Shown here one piece after another: positions 13,269 to 24,719 of a stretch of 64,000 bases of DNA. Below the pieces are notes generated by a model that was given only the letters and a program-made list of their open reading frames with translations, was not told the origin of the DNA and searched no databases. The position numbers were made by a program, and so were the translations under genes. This DNA comes from Euryodendron excelsum (taxonomy: Eukaryota > Streptophyta > Magnoliopsida > Ericales > Pentaphylacaceae), in NCBI GenBank assembly GCA_033060915.1, contig CM065383.1, positions 14,420,001 through 14,484,000 on the forward strand. Direction: 5' to 3'. The stretch's first letter is position 1. Every line of letters begins with the position of its first letter.

Positions 13269-14177
13269 TCAAGAAGACAACGTTGCAATGAAGCATACCA
13301 GCAAAATGATCAGCCCCACAGCCCAAACCCAATACACCCATTTCTTGCCCCCCTTCTTCATCTGCTTGGCATAGAAAAGAGTGTTGGTTCCACCACTGAC
13401 AAAGCTTCCTGCATTAGCAACATTCTGCTCGATATCATCGATCTTTTCGCCTTGAGCCTCGACCAAAACAGCCATATCAAGAAACACCTGATGAAGATTA
13501 TTCAAACTCCTCTGAATGTCCATCACAGCTTCATGCCTCTCTTCATTCTCCAAATTCAGTTCTGTCCTGACTTCAAATATTTCAACTTTCCCCCTTCCTG
13601 ACACCATCTTTTCGATTGATTCCTCGCTCGGCACTTCACCGGTTGCATTATAGTATCTCCTCCTCAAAAATTCCTTGTGATCATACAGAATTCTGTCTCT
13701 CAATGTCTGGAAATCATTCATCATGTCCCTCAGCTTTGTTCTCAAGCCATTGGTGACAGAAATCCTCGTTCGATCGACTGTGCTTCCTTCTCTGAAAGCC
13801 CCAGAGATTCTGCGATTATCCAGGTTTGATTTGTCGAGGACTTCTAGCCTCGCCTTGACAATCTTGGCCTTGCGAAGCAGAGCAACCATGTCCGAGTCCA
13901 TCCGGTCTCTTACCCCGCGAAGAACCTTGGCACTGTGAGTGGATTTTGTCTCTTCATTTAGGTTTTGAAGATCGGAAAGGAGATTAGTGATCTCTTCCAT
14001 TTCGGACTTAATGGCATCAACTTCTTGGAAGAACTGAGTCAGGTTTGCTAATTCTTCTGCGTCGACTGTGCGGCTGAGTTGGCCTTTCTCTATGTCTTTC
14101 TCGGCTTCAAGGTCCATCTGAGACTGTTTCTTCAACTCCACATAACTTAGAAACGACTTTGTCATGAGATCATTCAT
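13269..14177 (-). CDS. SYP112: Syntaxin of the SYP11 group (SYP112-like Qa-SNARE)
   Basis: Plasma-membrane/cell-plate Qa-SNARE that drives vesicle fusion; its closest relatives are KNOLLE (cytokinesis) and SYP112. The product is 302 residues in one exon. It begins MNDLMTKSFLSYVELKKQ, the N-terminal peptide shared by SYP111/112. A three-helix Habc region follows (about 40-160), with a long SNARE helix (about 205-265) whose zero-layer glutamine is Gln242 in LVEAQGEKID. A C-terminal membrane anchor lies at about 280-299, ending LSS. The frame is open for 29 codons upstream, but I start at the MNDLM methionine because a splice-acceptor-like TTTTTTGTAG lies just upstream (about 14205). The extra codons are therefore intron and leader. 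No defects. KNOLLE itself is the alternative identity. Confidence 0.9.
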   Translation of the reverse strand: MNDLMTKSFLSYVELKKQSQMDLEAEKDIEKGQLSRTVDAEELANLTQFFQEVDAIKSEMEEITNLLSDLQNLNEETKSTHSAKVLRGVRDRMDSDMVALLRKAKIVKARLEVLDKSNLDNRRISGAFREGSTVDRTRISVTNGLRTKLRDMMNDFQTLRDRILYDHKEFLRRRYYNATGEVPSEESIEKMVSGRGKVEIFEVRTELNLENEERHEAVMDIQRSLNNLHQVFLDMAVLVEAQGEKIDDIEQNVANAGSFVSGGTNTLFYAKQMKKGGKKWVYWVWAVGLIILLVCFIATLSS

Positions 14178-14612
14178 CTTTGCAACGAATTTTCGAGACC
14201 CACCTACAAAAAACTCGAGAAAATCACAACACATACAGTTGAATATACATACATATATATACATATAACATATGTATTGTCTTGAGAAATAATGACATAT
14301 TGTTATACCCTATACTGCAGACTGGAATTAAAGACCTGTTTCTTGGGATCCACTGGTTTTTATTCGATGATCGATCACCACCAAGAAGTCTGAATCAAAC
14401 ATCAAAACATGTGAAGAAAACGTCAAGAAAAATAGTGATGACTATACGTAGAACAAAAAATAATTAACAAAAAAAGCAAAAGAACCGGAAAAGTACACCA
14501 AAATGGATTCAAGCAATCACCGTGAAAGCTCTGATAACTAGAGATAGTTGATGAGAATCAAAAAGCAGAGACAGAAACTGAAAGTGGGTTTAGTCGAAAT
14601 CTTGGAGAATAC

Positions 14613-14659
<47 letters not shown>

Positions 14660-14690
14660 GGTTGTGAAGATGAATGATCGGTGCAGAAAA
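14178..14690 (-). promoter_or_regulatory. Leader of the syntaxin gene with probable 5' UTR intron
   Basis: On the minus strand a pyrimidine tract and TAG at about 14205 precede GTGGGTCTCG and the start codon, indicating an intron in the leader. A dinucleotide run at 14615-14656 (GA on the sense strand) lies where the first, noncoding exon would be. The donor site could not be fixed with confidence. Confidence 0.45.
14615..14656. repeat. (CT)21 microsatellite in syntaxin leader region
   Basis: Perfect 42-base CT run on the plus strand, (GA)21 on the sense strand of the syntaxin gene. Confidence 0.97.
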
Positions 14691-15284
14691 CAGAGTTCTA
14701 ATGAGAAGAAACTCTGCACGTACTTATAGGAATGACGAGAGGGATCGCGATCGTTCGCTTTCAAGTTTTCAAACTTCCGTTAATTTGGAAGTAGCCGTTA
14801 AATCCTTTGCCGCTGAAATCGGCGGTTCTTGTAACGAAAAAACGACAGCGTCTTCATGCAACAAATGCAATACGGGTTTTGTTTTCCATTTGGCTACTTT
14901 CCTTCTTAAAATGAAACCCTTGTTTGGATGCAGTTTTTACCCGCCTTTGGATTTGATTTCTGGCTTTTTGAACTATATGCCTTTGGGGTTCATCATTGAT
15001 GATCATGTGATCTTAATTTTACATTTGGTCAATAGTGCAACTTTTAGTGAAAGTTAGAGAAAAATGAATTAAAAGTTTTTTTTTATTGCAAAAACTCAAA
15101 TCTAAATTAGTGTGAAAGGGATAGTTTTTGAAAATAGTTTGGACATTGATGATGATGATAAATTTTAGGCAAATTCTTTTCTGTATAGACCAACCCTGAG
15201 AATTGGAATAGGACAACTTGCTATCCCAATTAGCACTCAAAACAAGTTTAGATCAAATCGGCCAGGGTTGAATTTTTCTTTTTT

Positions 15285-15410
15285 TTGATAATCAAGAACA
15301 TACTATATTATTAGTGAATTAATGAGGAAGAGAGAATATTAGCAAGTCAAACCCATGACCAATGAGCCACAGGCGGGGTAGGCTAACCAACAGGCCGACC
15401 CCCCTCCTCT
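15285..15410 (-). mobile_element. Degenerate SINE-like element
   Basis: Read on the minus strand, a GGTTAGCC word is followed at about B-box distance by GGTCATGGGTTTGACTTG, and the block ends in an A-rich tail (T run at 15277-15287 on the plus strand). The layout copies the clear SINE at 16160-16267, whose B-box region reads GGTCATGGGATCGACTC. I find no convincing target-site duplication. Confidence 0.35.
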
Positions 15411-16159
15411 CTCTTTACCCACTGGTTCTTTCTGGTTGTAATCAGCTGTCATAAAAACATGCAGGGATCATAAACATTGAAAATACAACAGCTCCAAAAA
15501 CGCAGTTGAACGATAAACAGTAACATGTTTCTGCATCACAAATGAGGGCAGAAATTGAATTCATAGAGGAAGAAAAACTAAGGGCATTAATCAGAAGTTC
15601 CAGCAAGAATGCAAAATTCTCCTTTCAACCTGTAAACACCATCTTGAACTAGACAACAGATTTGTCTGAATATTACAAACACAAGCCATGGGCTGGGGGG
15701 CAAGAGAATTTCAGGGGAACTTCCTAGGGCTCAAATGAAAAAGAATCTGCACAAACTACCCCCACCTCATTTTGAATCTGGAATTCATTGAACCTCGATG
15801 TTAAAAACAATTAAGTGTTGATTACAAAGTTCTAGAGGATCATTCCTTCTGATTATCAACTTCTTGAAACAAATTCAAAGTAAAAATATATAAACAAAAA
15901 TTGCCTGGCCCCAAAGCCAAAAATCCTGTTCAGATCCACAATACCTTCTGTTGAAATGAATTTCTATTCCACACAACAAAATCTAAGCACCACTGCACTA
16001 TAATTAACATTGACAATACAAGGCCCACCCATTAGTTTACAAAAACAATGCAAATAGTTAAATATAAATAAACAAAGCTCCATGCCTCTACAGCACTGCA
16101 ACTAATATAAAATATAGGCATTTTGTAACCGACTACGACTAACATTCTGAAACATTTTT

Positions 16160-16267
16160 TTTTTTTTTTGGTACATTGGAGGGCCATAACTACGGAGGAG
16201 GGGAAGAGTGAGTCGATCCCATGACCAGAATCGCAGGGTGGTGCACCACTACCATTGGGCTAACCCC
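16160..16267 (-). mobile_element. tRNA-derived SINE with 11-bp target-site duplication
   Basis: Minus-strand element of about 108 bp. It has an A-box-like TTAGCCCAATGGTAGTGG near its 5' end, a B-box-like GGGATCGACTC about 35 bases later, and a poly-A tail seen as a T run at 16160-16169. It is flanked by a perfect direct repeat GAAACATTTTT at 16149-16159 and 16268-16278. That combination is the signature of LINE-assisted SINE insertion. It is non-coding and short for a plant SINE, so it may be 5' truncated or of a compact family such as Au-like SINEs. Confidence 0.75.
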
Positions 16268-17383
16268 GAAACATTTTTCAACTGCATTATAAACACAAAG
16301 CTATGCAACTTAACAATATTGTAACAATATCAAGAATTATAAGAACAGATTATTCATTTAGGAATTAAAAAACAATGTTGCTTGGCACATGCACGCGTGC
16401 AGGAGCAGACACACGCACAAACAAAAAGAGAGGGAGGAAACTGCCCTCTGTTTTCAGACAAACAGCAATTTTGCCAAAAAAATTGCACCCACCATGCATT
16501 AAGTCCCTGTCAATCTAGGTTCTTTACCTATTAAAACTGAGAAAAAAACATAACGAGCGTTCACATTGGTCTAAACGATAGATCTCAGCCATTGCATTTG
16601 CTAAAAAAAATTTACCCAAACTACTGTAAAATTTTCAAAACGAATTACACGAGTCCAACTTTTATGCAAGTAACCTCATACCATGAATCAGATGGTGCTT
16701 TTTGTTCCATAGGAGATAGGGATATGATATGATCACGCGAGTATGCAAGAACAGATGAGGAGAATAATACACCAACGGAAAAGACTTACATCAATTATTT
16801 TGTGCCTTGACAAAGTTAGAATCAGGATTGTCCAATATAACTTTTCTTCTTAATGGTGGAACGAAGTTCTTTTTTGTTTTGGATAAGGGCTTCACCAAAT
16901 AAGTAATAGGGAAACAACCAAAAAATAATAAGTAATATGGTGAAAATATGTTCAAGGGAAAGAAAAATACCTCTCATGGTGTTCAAGATACCATCTTTAT
17001 AATTGACCAATTATCCCAAACAGAGAAGAGAACACATGCAAACAAATGAGAAATAAATAATAATAAAAACTAGAAAGAAGAAGGAAATATAGAGCTGATA
17101 CCGTAAATATAATGATCTCTTCTTTACAAAAGACAATACAATAGACACAACAAGATGAATGCTTTTATGGGCATGAGTCCATACTGAATAAACGTGAGTA
17201 GTCTATCATGTGGAAATTCTTCATCCCTGTTGGCATTTACTATTTACTATCTCACTAAAAGTACTGTGTATACAGCAATTTTTTTGCCCTTTTTTTTCTT
17301 TTGGTACAGATACAGCAACAAATTTTAGGGTAAAGACGACCGCTTCTAAGTTTTGCTAAGACGACTACTTCTAAGTATTCCTG

Positions 17384-18676
17384 TTATCCTAGCTGAAATT
17401 TCCGGACCATCTCAGCCTCAAGCCTCCTCAATCTGGTGGGTCTCAACTTGTCCCTGGTAGACTCTTCAGGAACTAGATCTACAACTTCAATCTGCACAGA
17501 ATGAGGCTTTACCTTCGATGATTTTCTGAAAAATATACATACAATTCACACCTCAAAAGGCTCCCTAGACTGAGAATTTCATGTTAAAGACATATATATA
17601 TATATATATATATATCTACCAGAACACACACCTTTAGTTGTGAAAGGCCTCTCTCAGCTCTCTTCTTATTTACCGACAGACAGCCCACCCGGTAATGTCT
17701 CCTTGCTGCCAAACAAACAAATCCATTCAGTTAAACTACCAGCATAATAAAAAAAATATAGAAAAAATAAGAAGGAAAATTTTTGTCAATCTCAGCTCAA
17801 TTCAAAGCCAGACTTGCAACAGTTGATCATGATGCAACAATGATCCAATAATGTTAAGGGAAAAATGAAGGCGTGTTTGATGAGATCTAATATCCAGAAA
17901 AGGCAAAACTCGACATTAACCGCGTGCAAAACAATTATAAGTTCTCAAATATTAATTAAAGCTCCACATATGTTCTCAAATATTAAGTTCTCAAACATTT
18001 ATTTGTTTATCGAAATAAATAAATGAGTTCCACCCCTTCACACACACACCACCCTCCCATATGTTATACCTTAATGTAATCATCTACGCTTTGCATTCTT
18101 CTTTCAATTGGCTGTATTAGATCAGAATACTGCAAAAGTGTTTCTAAATATCAAATTACTACACAAATTTAAACTGTAAAGCAGCATAAGATCATAACCC
18201 AACGCCCAAAACACACACGGGTGGTCTAAGATCATTACTGAAGCATTCTCTGAGTGTGAGGAGAAAGGCTTGCAAAACATGTTAAAATACCTAAAACTAG
18301 ATGAGGGGTTTGATCGCAAATGGTTGGTAATTAGACCCTGACTAGACCAATATTATTTATGCAGGAACATATACATACACGTTATGTATATACCTGTTCA
18401 TTGGTCAACATGGGTCCATCACAAAGTCCAACTACAATGCGAACCCTTGCCAACTCGCCGCTGCCTACAAGAAACAACACCTCCTACCATTTAATCAGTC
18501 ACATTCACACACATACAAATGTATACTTTTAGTTAGAGAACGGAGGGGAGAACCTTGAGAAAAAGACGGTGACCGTCGTGCAATTGGCCGAAGGTGCCTA
18601 CAAGAACGACGGCTCCAAACGTATTAGGTGGGTAGATCCTAGAATTTGCGGCTGATGATTCCTCCGAAATCGACAT
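17384..18676 (-). pseudogene. COAD: Phosphopantetheine adenylyltransferase relic, intron-bearing
   Basis: COAD carries out the fourth step of CoA synthesis (4'-phosphopantetheine plus ATP to dephospho-CoA). Recognisable exons: 18554-18676 (ends [10 protein letters not shown]; the HxGH nucleotide-binding motif is kept), 18394-18464 ([10 protein letters not shown]), 18070-18129 (SDLIQPIERRM), 17632-17705 (ETLPGGLSV ... RAERGLSQLK) and 17384-17491 (IEVVDLV ... RRLEAEM, then stop). Three defects: exon 2 is one base short (71 instead of 72), a 4-base insertion (GGTA) follows GGLSV, and the exon that should encode the DPYGPSIVDENLEAIVV region is absent from the intron between 17706 and 18069. The usual GGTFDRLHDGH is also changed to [11 protein letters not shown]. 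Retained introns mean a DNA-level duplicate, not a retrocopy. A truncated copia LTR begins about 240 bp upstream of the ATG. Confidence 0.85.
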
Positions 18677-18919
18677 TAAAAATCGTGAGGGTGAAGAAGA
18701 AGAAGAAAAAGAATAGTTTTTGCTGCTGCAATTAGACGCGTGGCTCTACATGCCAAACAAGAATGGAAACAAATGCGTTTAATGCTGATTTCAACGGAAT
18801 CTTTTATACCTAAGAAAATGCAAAACGTCTTTCACTATGATGGGATCGATTTTTCTATAACATCAAAATCTAATTTCCCAAATTTTGTCGAATTTGCGAG
18901 CGTGCGTTTCGTAAAAAAA

Positions 18920-19355
18920 AGTAAATTATATATATTTTTATTATATTTATATTTTATCTTATGAAAGCAATACATGCTTGAATGATCAAGAAGATCTATT
19001 CCATAATTTCAGAAGAACTATTTAATTATTATATTTTGTCTTATGAAAAGAGAAAAGCGAGAGACATGCTTAGAAGAGGAGAGAGAGAAAAGAAGAGAGA
19101 GATATCCCTATAATTCCAGAAGAAAAACTAGTTAAGTAATTATTATTTAATTTCCAGACTTTTATATTTTGTTTTATTAGCAATACTGTGTTTTGTTTGC
19201 TTCAAGAAATTCCCATTTAGAAGAACTATATAACAGGTTATATTTTCTTTATGCACGATGCTCTAACCAATTGATATATCGGGAAGTACTTCATTATATT
19301 AGTGAAGGTACTCTTCATTATATATTTCTTGCTTCAAATTTATTTAGTTTTAACA
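18920..19355 (+). repeat. Truncated 5' LTR of the copia element
   Basis: Matches the 3' LTR from GTAAATTA (18920) through GCAATACATGCTTGAATGATC and on to TTTAGTTTTAACA (19355). The first about 250 bases of a full LTR, including the TGTTGTGAGG start, are missing. Relative to the 3' copy it also carries about 150 extra bases before its end and a second GA-rich block at 19045-19110. The two LTRs therefore differ by rearrangement as well as point changes. Confidence 0.75.
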
Positions 19356-19810
19356 TTTTCAGCACGAACTAACCAATTTTACGGGAAGGTCACTCATTAA
19401 TATTTCAGTTCATTTATCTTTATGACAAAATTTATATTTATTTTGTAATTAATGAATGGTGATGCATAGTTGATGAATAGTAATTTTTTGAAACTTTGTT
19501 TGTCTATTTTTCTCAGATCGTAAATATTTGGCCTATGATGTTTATAGATCTGGAATCCTTATTTCAATACATTTCCATAGACATGTGACTTGACTATATT
19601 TTAAAATCTAGATTGAAAGTTATAATATGGGTAAAAAATAATAATATATATATTTATATATACATATTATATATAACACTATACAGCAATAGTAATTTTA
19701 CTATTGATGCATAGTGTTAACAAATTAAATTTATTAGATTCGGATGTGTGAGATTTGTAGTGTATCGCGATTCTAAAACTTTGTTATCTTGTGAGTGTAG
19801 CATTCTGAAA

Positions 19811-20766
19811 ATGTCAAACATCATGAAACTAGAATTTACAACTCTTGACATTTCAGGCAAGAACTATTTATCTTGGGTAGTTTATGCTGAGATCCATTTG
19901 TGTGCAAAGGCCTTGGAAGCATTATAAATGAGGAAAATGACGAATCCCAGCAAGATCGTGTCAAAGCAATGATATTTCTTCATCATCATATTTACGAAGA
20001 ATTAAAAACTGAATACCTCACGGTAAAAAACCCACTGACACTATGACAAAATTTAAAGGAGAGATATGCACACCAGAAGACCATGTTTCTCCCCAGAGCT
20101 CGTTATGATTGGATGCACCTGAAGTTGCAAGATTTCAAAACTGTTAGTGAGTATAATTCTGCAGTATTTAAAATTAGCTCACAATTGAAACTATGTGGGC
20201 AAACGATTACTGATGAAGATATGTTAGAAAAAACATACTCTACATTTCATGCCTCGAATGTGCTCCTGCAACAGCAATATCGAAAGCGAGGTTTTAAAAA
20301 ATATTCAGAATTGATTTCATGTCTCCTTTTCGCTGAACAAAATAATGAGTTTCTGATGAAAAACCATCAGTCTCGCCTGACCGACTCTGCACCATTTCCT
20401 GAAGTAAATGCGGTCTCATTTTATGAACGTGATCGTGGTTGTGGACGTAACCGCAGTCGTGGACGCTGTAGAAATACTTTTCGTCGTCGTAGGGGTTATC
20501 GTGGAGGTTATAACAGTTATACTTCTTCAAGTTCTCGAATTAAGCACACTACACCACACCACCAGCAGTGGAACAACTCGTGGAAGAACTCTAAAACAAA
20601 ACAGGAAAAGGGAAAAGGTTTACAGAATAAACCTCCCAAAACTTATGAAGATGTTTGTTACAAGTGTGGTATGAAAGGGCATTGGTCACGTACCTGTCGT
20701 ACGCCCAAACCATTAGTGGATCTTTACCGAGCATCAACACAAGATAAAGGAAAAAATGTTGAATGA
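19811..20766 (+). pseudogene. Copia gag relic with zinc knuckle
   Basis: Starts ATG at 19811 (MSNIMKLEFTTLDISGKNYL, a typical copia gag opening). A one-base deletion near 19908 shifts the frame, and a TGA at about 20044 replaces an expected Trp codon. After that the frame runs open from 20083 to 20766, with QDFKTVSEYNSAVFKISSQL, an Arg-rich segment and a CCHC zinc knuckle (CYKCGMKGHWSRTC) at about 20655-20696. Gag would package the element's RNA. Confidence 0.88.
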
Positions 20767-21007
20767 ATTTCACAAACTTTGATGACTCAGTAGAAATCAC
20801 TCACCTTGATGTTTCAGATTTCTTTGAAGATCCTGATGGAAAAATAGATCACTTAATTAGTGATGGAAATGTCCACACCAACTAGTTTATATTTTTGTCC
20901 TTTTAAGTTTATTGTCATCTTGTATAATATTTTTCTAAGCATGTTTCTGTTATATAAATGTTTTCGTTTTCTTATTAAATAAGCAATTTCATATTTTGTA
21001 TAGAAAC

Positions 21008-24000
21008 ATGGAATCTACCAAAGCATTAATAGCTTCTAAGATGAACGATGAAAATATATATTAAGTAGACAGTGCAACAACTCATACAATTCTTCGAGAG
21101 AAAAAATATTTTGTTCGCTTAACGTTAACTAAAAATAACGTTAAGACAATATCTGGCAGTACAAAATTAATTGAAAGTTCCGGAAGAGCCAATATATTGT
21201 TGCCAAAAGGAATAAAACTCTATATTGATAATGATATGTATTCAACTAGAGCTACAAGGAATCTGCTCAATTTTAAAGATATACGTAGTAATGGATATCA
21301 TATAGAAACAACAAATGAAGATAATAAAGAATATCTTTACATTACTTCTGTTGTTTAATGCCAGAAGTATATATTAGAAAAACTTGCTACCTTCTCTTCT
21401 GGATTATATTATACAACTATAAGAATTTTGGAATCACCTAAAGTGATGCACCAGAAGTGTTTTGACTCAAAAAATTTTATACTTTGGCATGATCGTCTTG
21501 GTCATCCGGGATCAACAATGATGCGTCGAATAATTGAGAACTCTCATGAGCATCCGCTAAAGAACCAGAAGATTCTTTTGTCAAGTGATTATACATGTCC
21601 CGATTATTCATAAGGAAAATTAATTGTGAGACCATCCCCGTCAAAAGTAATAGTTGAATCCCCAACCTTTTTATAAAGAATTCAGAGAGATATATGTGGG
21701 CCAATACAACCACCATATGGACTATTTCGTTATTTTATAATTTTAATAAATGCATCCACTCGATGGTCATATGGTTGTTTGCTTTCTACTCGTAATGTTG
21801 TATTTGCTAGGCTTCTTGCTCAAATTATCAGATTACGAACACAATTTTCAGATTATTCGATTAAGTCAATACGACTGGATAACGATGGTGAGTTTACATC
21901 TCAAGCTTTTGATGATTATTGCATATCCATAGGAATTGATGTTGAACATCCCATCGCACATACACACACACAAAATGATCTAGCTGAATCTTTTATCAAA
22001 CGCCTTCAGCTTATAGCTCGACCTTTACTTATGAGAACAAAATTACCTATTTCTGCTGAGGGACATGCCATATTGCATGCTGCATCATTAGTCCGTGTTC
22101 GACCCACTGTTTACCTCAAATATTTACCATTACAACTTGTTTTTAGTCAACAACCAAACATTTCACATCTATGGATTTTTGGTTGTGCTATCTATGTACC
22201 AATTGCGCCACCACAACGTACTAAGATGGGTCTCCAACGTCGACTTGAGATTTATATTGGTTTTGATTCTCTATTTATTATTAGATATCTTGAACCTTTA
22301 ACAGGGGATGTATTCACCGCACGTTTTGCGGATTGTCATTTTGATGAAACACTTTTCCCATTATTAGGGGGAGATAAAACGCAACTAGAAAAACAGCATG
22401 AGATTACTTGGAATGCTTCCACGGTATCTCATCTTGATTCTCGAACAAATCAATGTGAATCCGAAGTTCACAGGATTATTTATTTACAAACGATTGCAAA
22501 TCAATTATCTGATGTGTTTACCGACACTAAGAAGATAACAAAATCATATATACCAGCTACTAATAATCTAGCACGTATTGATGTCCTTGTAGGACAATCT
22601 GCTAATATAGCAGCAAATGAATCTCAAGCACACATGAAGCGTGGGAGACTTATTGGTGCCAAAGACACAGTTCTTAGAAAGAGGAAAGTACAAATGCACA
22701 AGCAAGTCAGTATTCCTAAAGAAACCACAGTATCTAAACCTCCAGAAGAAGGAACTCCTGTAAAAGAATTCCCAGAAGAGAAACTCCTGAAGAAATATCC
22801 CCTATAGAGGATCGTAATGAGAACTCAATAAGTTATGTGAATACAGGATAAAAATGGAATAAAAATAAACTTGTTGTCAACAACATACTTTCATTTAGAG
22901 TGGCTCTTGCAATTACAAGAAATAATGCAGAGAATGAACCACAGACAATTGACGAATGTCAACATAGAAGTGATTGGCCAAAACGGAAAGAAGCTATTGA
23001 GACAGAATTAAACTCATTAGCACAACGCAAAGTATTTGGACCCGTAGTCTAAACACTAGAAGATGTAAAACCGATTAGATACAAATGGGTATTTGTGCGA
23101 AAACGAAATGAGAAAAATGAAATCGTGAGATATAAAGCGTGACTAGTAGCACAAGGTTTCTCGCAGAGACCTAGTATTGATTATGATGAGACATACTCTC
23201 CTGTAATGGATGTCATTACGTTCAGATTTTTAATTAGTTTGTCAGTCTTAAAAAGACTGGATATGCGTCTGATGGACTTCGTAATAGCCTACTTGTATGG
23301 TGAATTAGATAATGATATATATATATATATATGAAAATTGCTGAAGGATTTAAAATGTCTGAAGCACATAGTTCATCTAGAAGTTTATATTATATCAAGC
23401 TTCAACGATCGTTGTACGAGTTAAAATAATCTGGACCCATGTGGTACAATCGTCTTAGTGAATATCTATTGAAAAATGGATATGTGAATAATACAATTTG
23501 TTCATGCGTGTTTATTAAGAAATCAGAATCTGGATTTGCTATTATTGCAGTTTATGTCAATGATCTAAATCTTATTGGAACTTCTAAATAACTGACAACA
23601 TCTGCTCGTTATTTAAAGAAGGAATTTGAAATGAAAGATCTTGGAAAAACTAAATTTTGTCTTGGATTACAAATTGAGCATTTATCAAATAGAATTCTCA
23701 TCTATCAATCTACATATACAAAAAACGTTCTGAATCGATTATATATGGATAAAGCTCATCCATTGAGTTCTCCCATGATTGTCCAATCACTAGATGTACA
23801 AAAGAATCTTTTTCACCCTCAAGAAGACGGTGAAGAACTCCTTGGTCTTGAAATACCATATCTCAATACTATTGGAGCTCTTATGTATCTTGCAAATTGC
23901 ACAAGACCCGATATTGCATTTTCTGTAAATTTATGGCAAGATATAGTTCTGCACCAACTCAGAGACATTGGAAAGGGGTGACGCACATATTCCGTTACCT

Positions 24001-24556
24001 TTGAGGAACAACAGATCTGGGATTGTTCTATTCAAAGGGACCATAATCAGAGTTAGTTGGTTGTGCAGATGCTGGTTACCTCTCTGAACCACATAAAGCA
24101 CGACCACAAATTGGGTATGTATTTACCTATGGTAATACTGCTATATTTTGACGATCTGTGAAGCAGACACTAACTACAACTTCTTCAAATCATTCTGAGA
24201 TCATCGCAATTTACGAAGCAAGTCGAGAATGCATTTGGTTGAAAGCAATGATTCAACATATTCAAGATAGTTGCGGACTATCCTCGATCAAAGATACATT
24301 AACAATATTATATGAAGATAATGCAGCATGTATTGCACAAATCAAGGGAGGCTACATCAAAGGTGACAGAACCAAACATATATCGCCAAAATTCTTTCAT
24401 GCACATAAACTCCAGAAAAACTGTGATATTAATGTCCAGCAGATACGTTCAAGTGACAACTTGGCAGACTTATTCACTAAAACACTCTCAACTACAACAT
24501 TTGAAAAATTGGTACATAACATTGGCATGAGTGGTCTTAAAGCTATAAACAATTAA
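21008..24556 (+). pseudogene. Copia pol relic (protease, integrase, RT, RNase H)
   Basis: Protease motif DSATT near 21068, just after an in-frame TAA. Pre-integrase LWHDRLGHPGS near 21480. Integrase core acidic residues in DICGP (about 21690), LDNDGEF (about 21876) and LAESF (about 21985). Reverse transcriptase from about 23040 with VAQGFSQRPSIDYDETYSPV. Its active-site box reads YVND (23552-23563) instead of YVDD. RNase H follows, with CADAGYLSEP near 24063 and the usual copia C-terminus (NLADLFTKTL) ending at 24556. More than eight in-frame stops and an AT microsatellite at 23319-23331 break the frame. It is inactive. Confidence 0.9.
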
Positions 24557-24708
24557 AGCTATCAACTTTAACTTCATACCAGATGTATGAATGAGGGAGA
24601 GTCGCGTACTGTACTCTTTTTCCTTTGCTAAGGTTTTTTTCCATGAGGTTTTCCTAGCAAGATTTTAATGATGCAGTTGTAACATATCCTAATATGTATT
24701 GCAGTCAT

Positions 24709-24719
24709 CCAAGGGAGAG
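24709..24719 (+). other. Polypurine tract
   Basis: AAGGGAGAG directly before the 3' LTR start TGTTGTGAGG; this is the expected plus-strand priming site. Confidence 0.7.

Larger units (their letters stand above)
14691..17383. other. Intergenic DNA with SINE insertions
   Basis: No supported gene. One well-defined SINE (16160-16267) and one degenerate SINE-like block (about 15285-15410) are listed separately. The rest is AT-rich sequence without recognisable content. The part next to 17384 would be the 3' flank of the COAD relic. Confidence 0.5.

Noticed and set aside
13245..13938. Plus-strand ORFs across the syntaxin gene
   Set aside because: Antisense shadows of a single-exon gene with full-length family similarity.
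20294..20800. Overlapping ORFs on both strands in the gag region
   Set aside because: Shadows of the gag frame, which carries the zinc knuckle.
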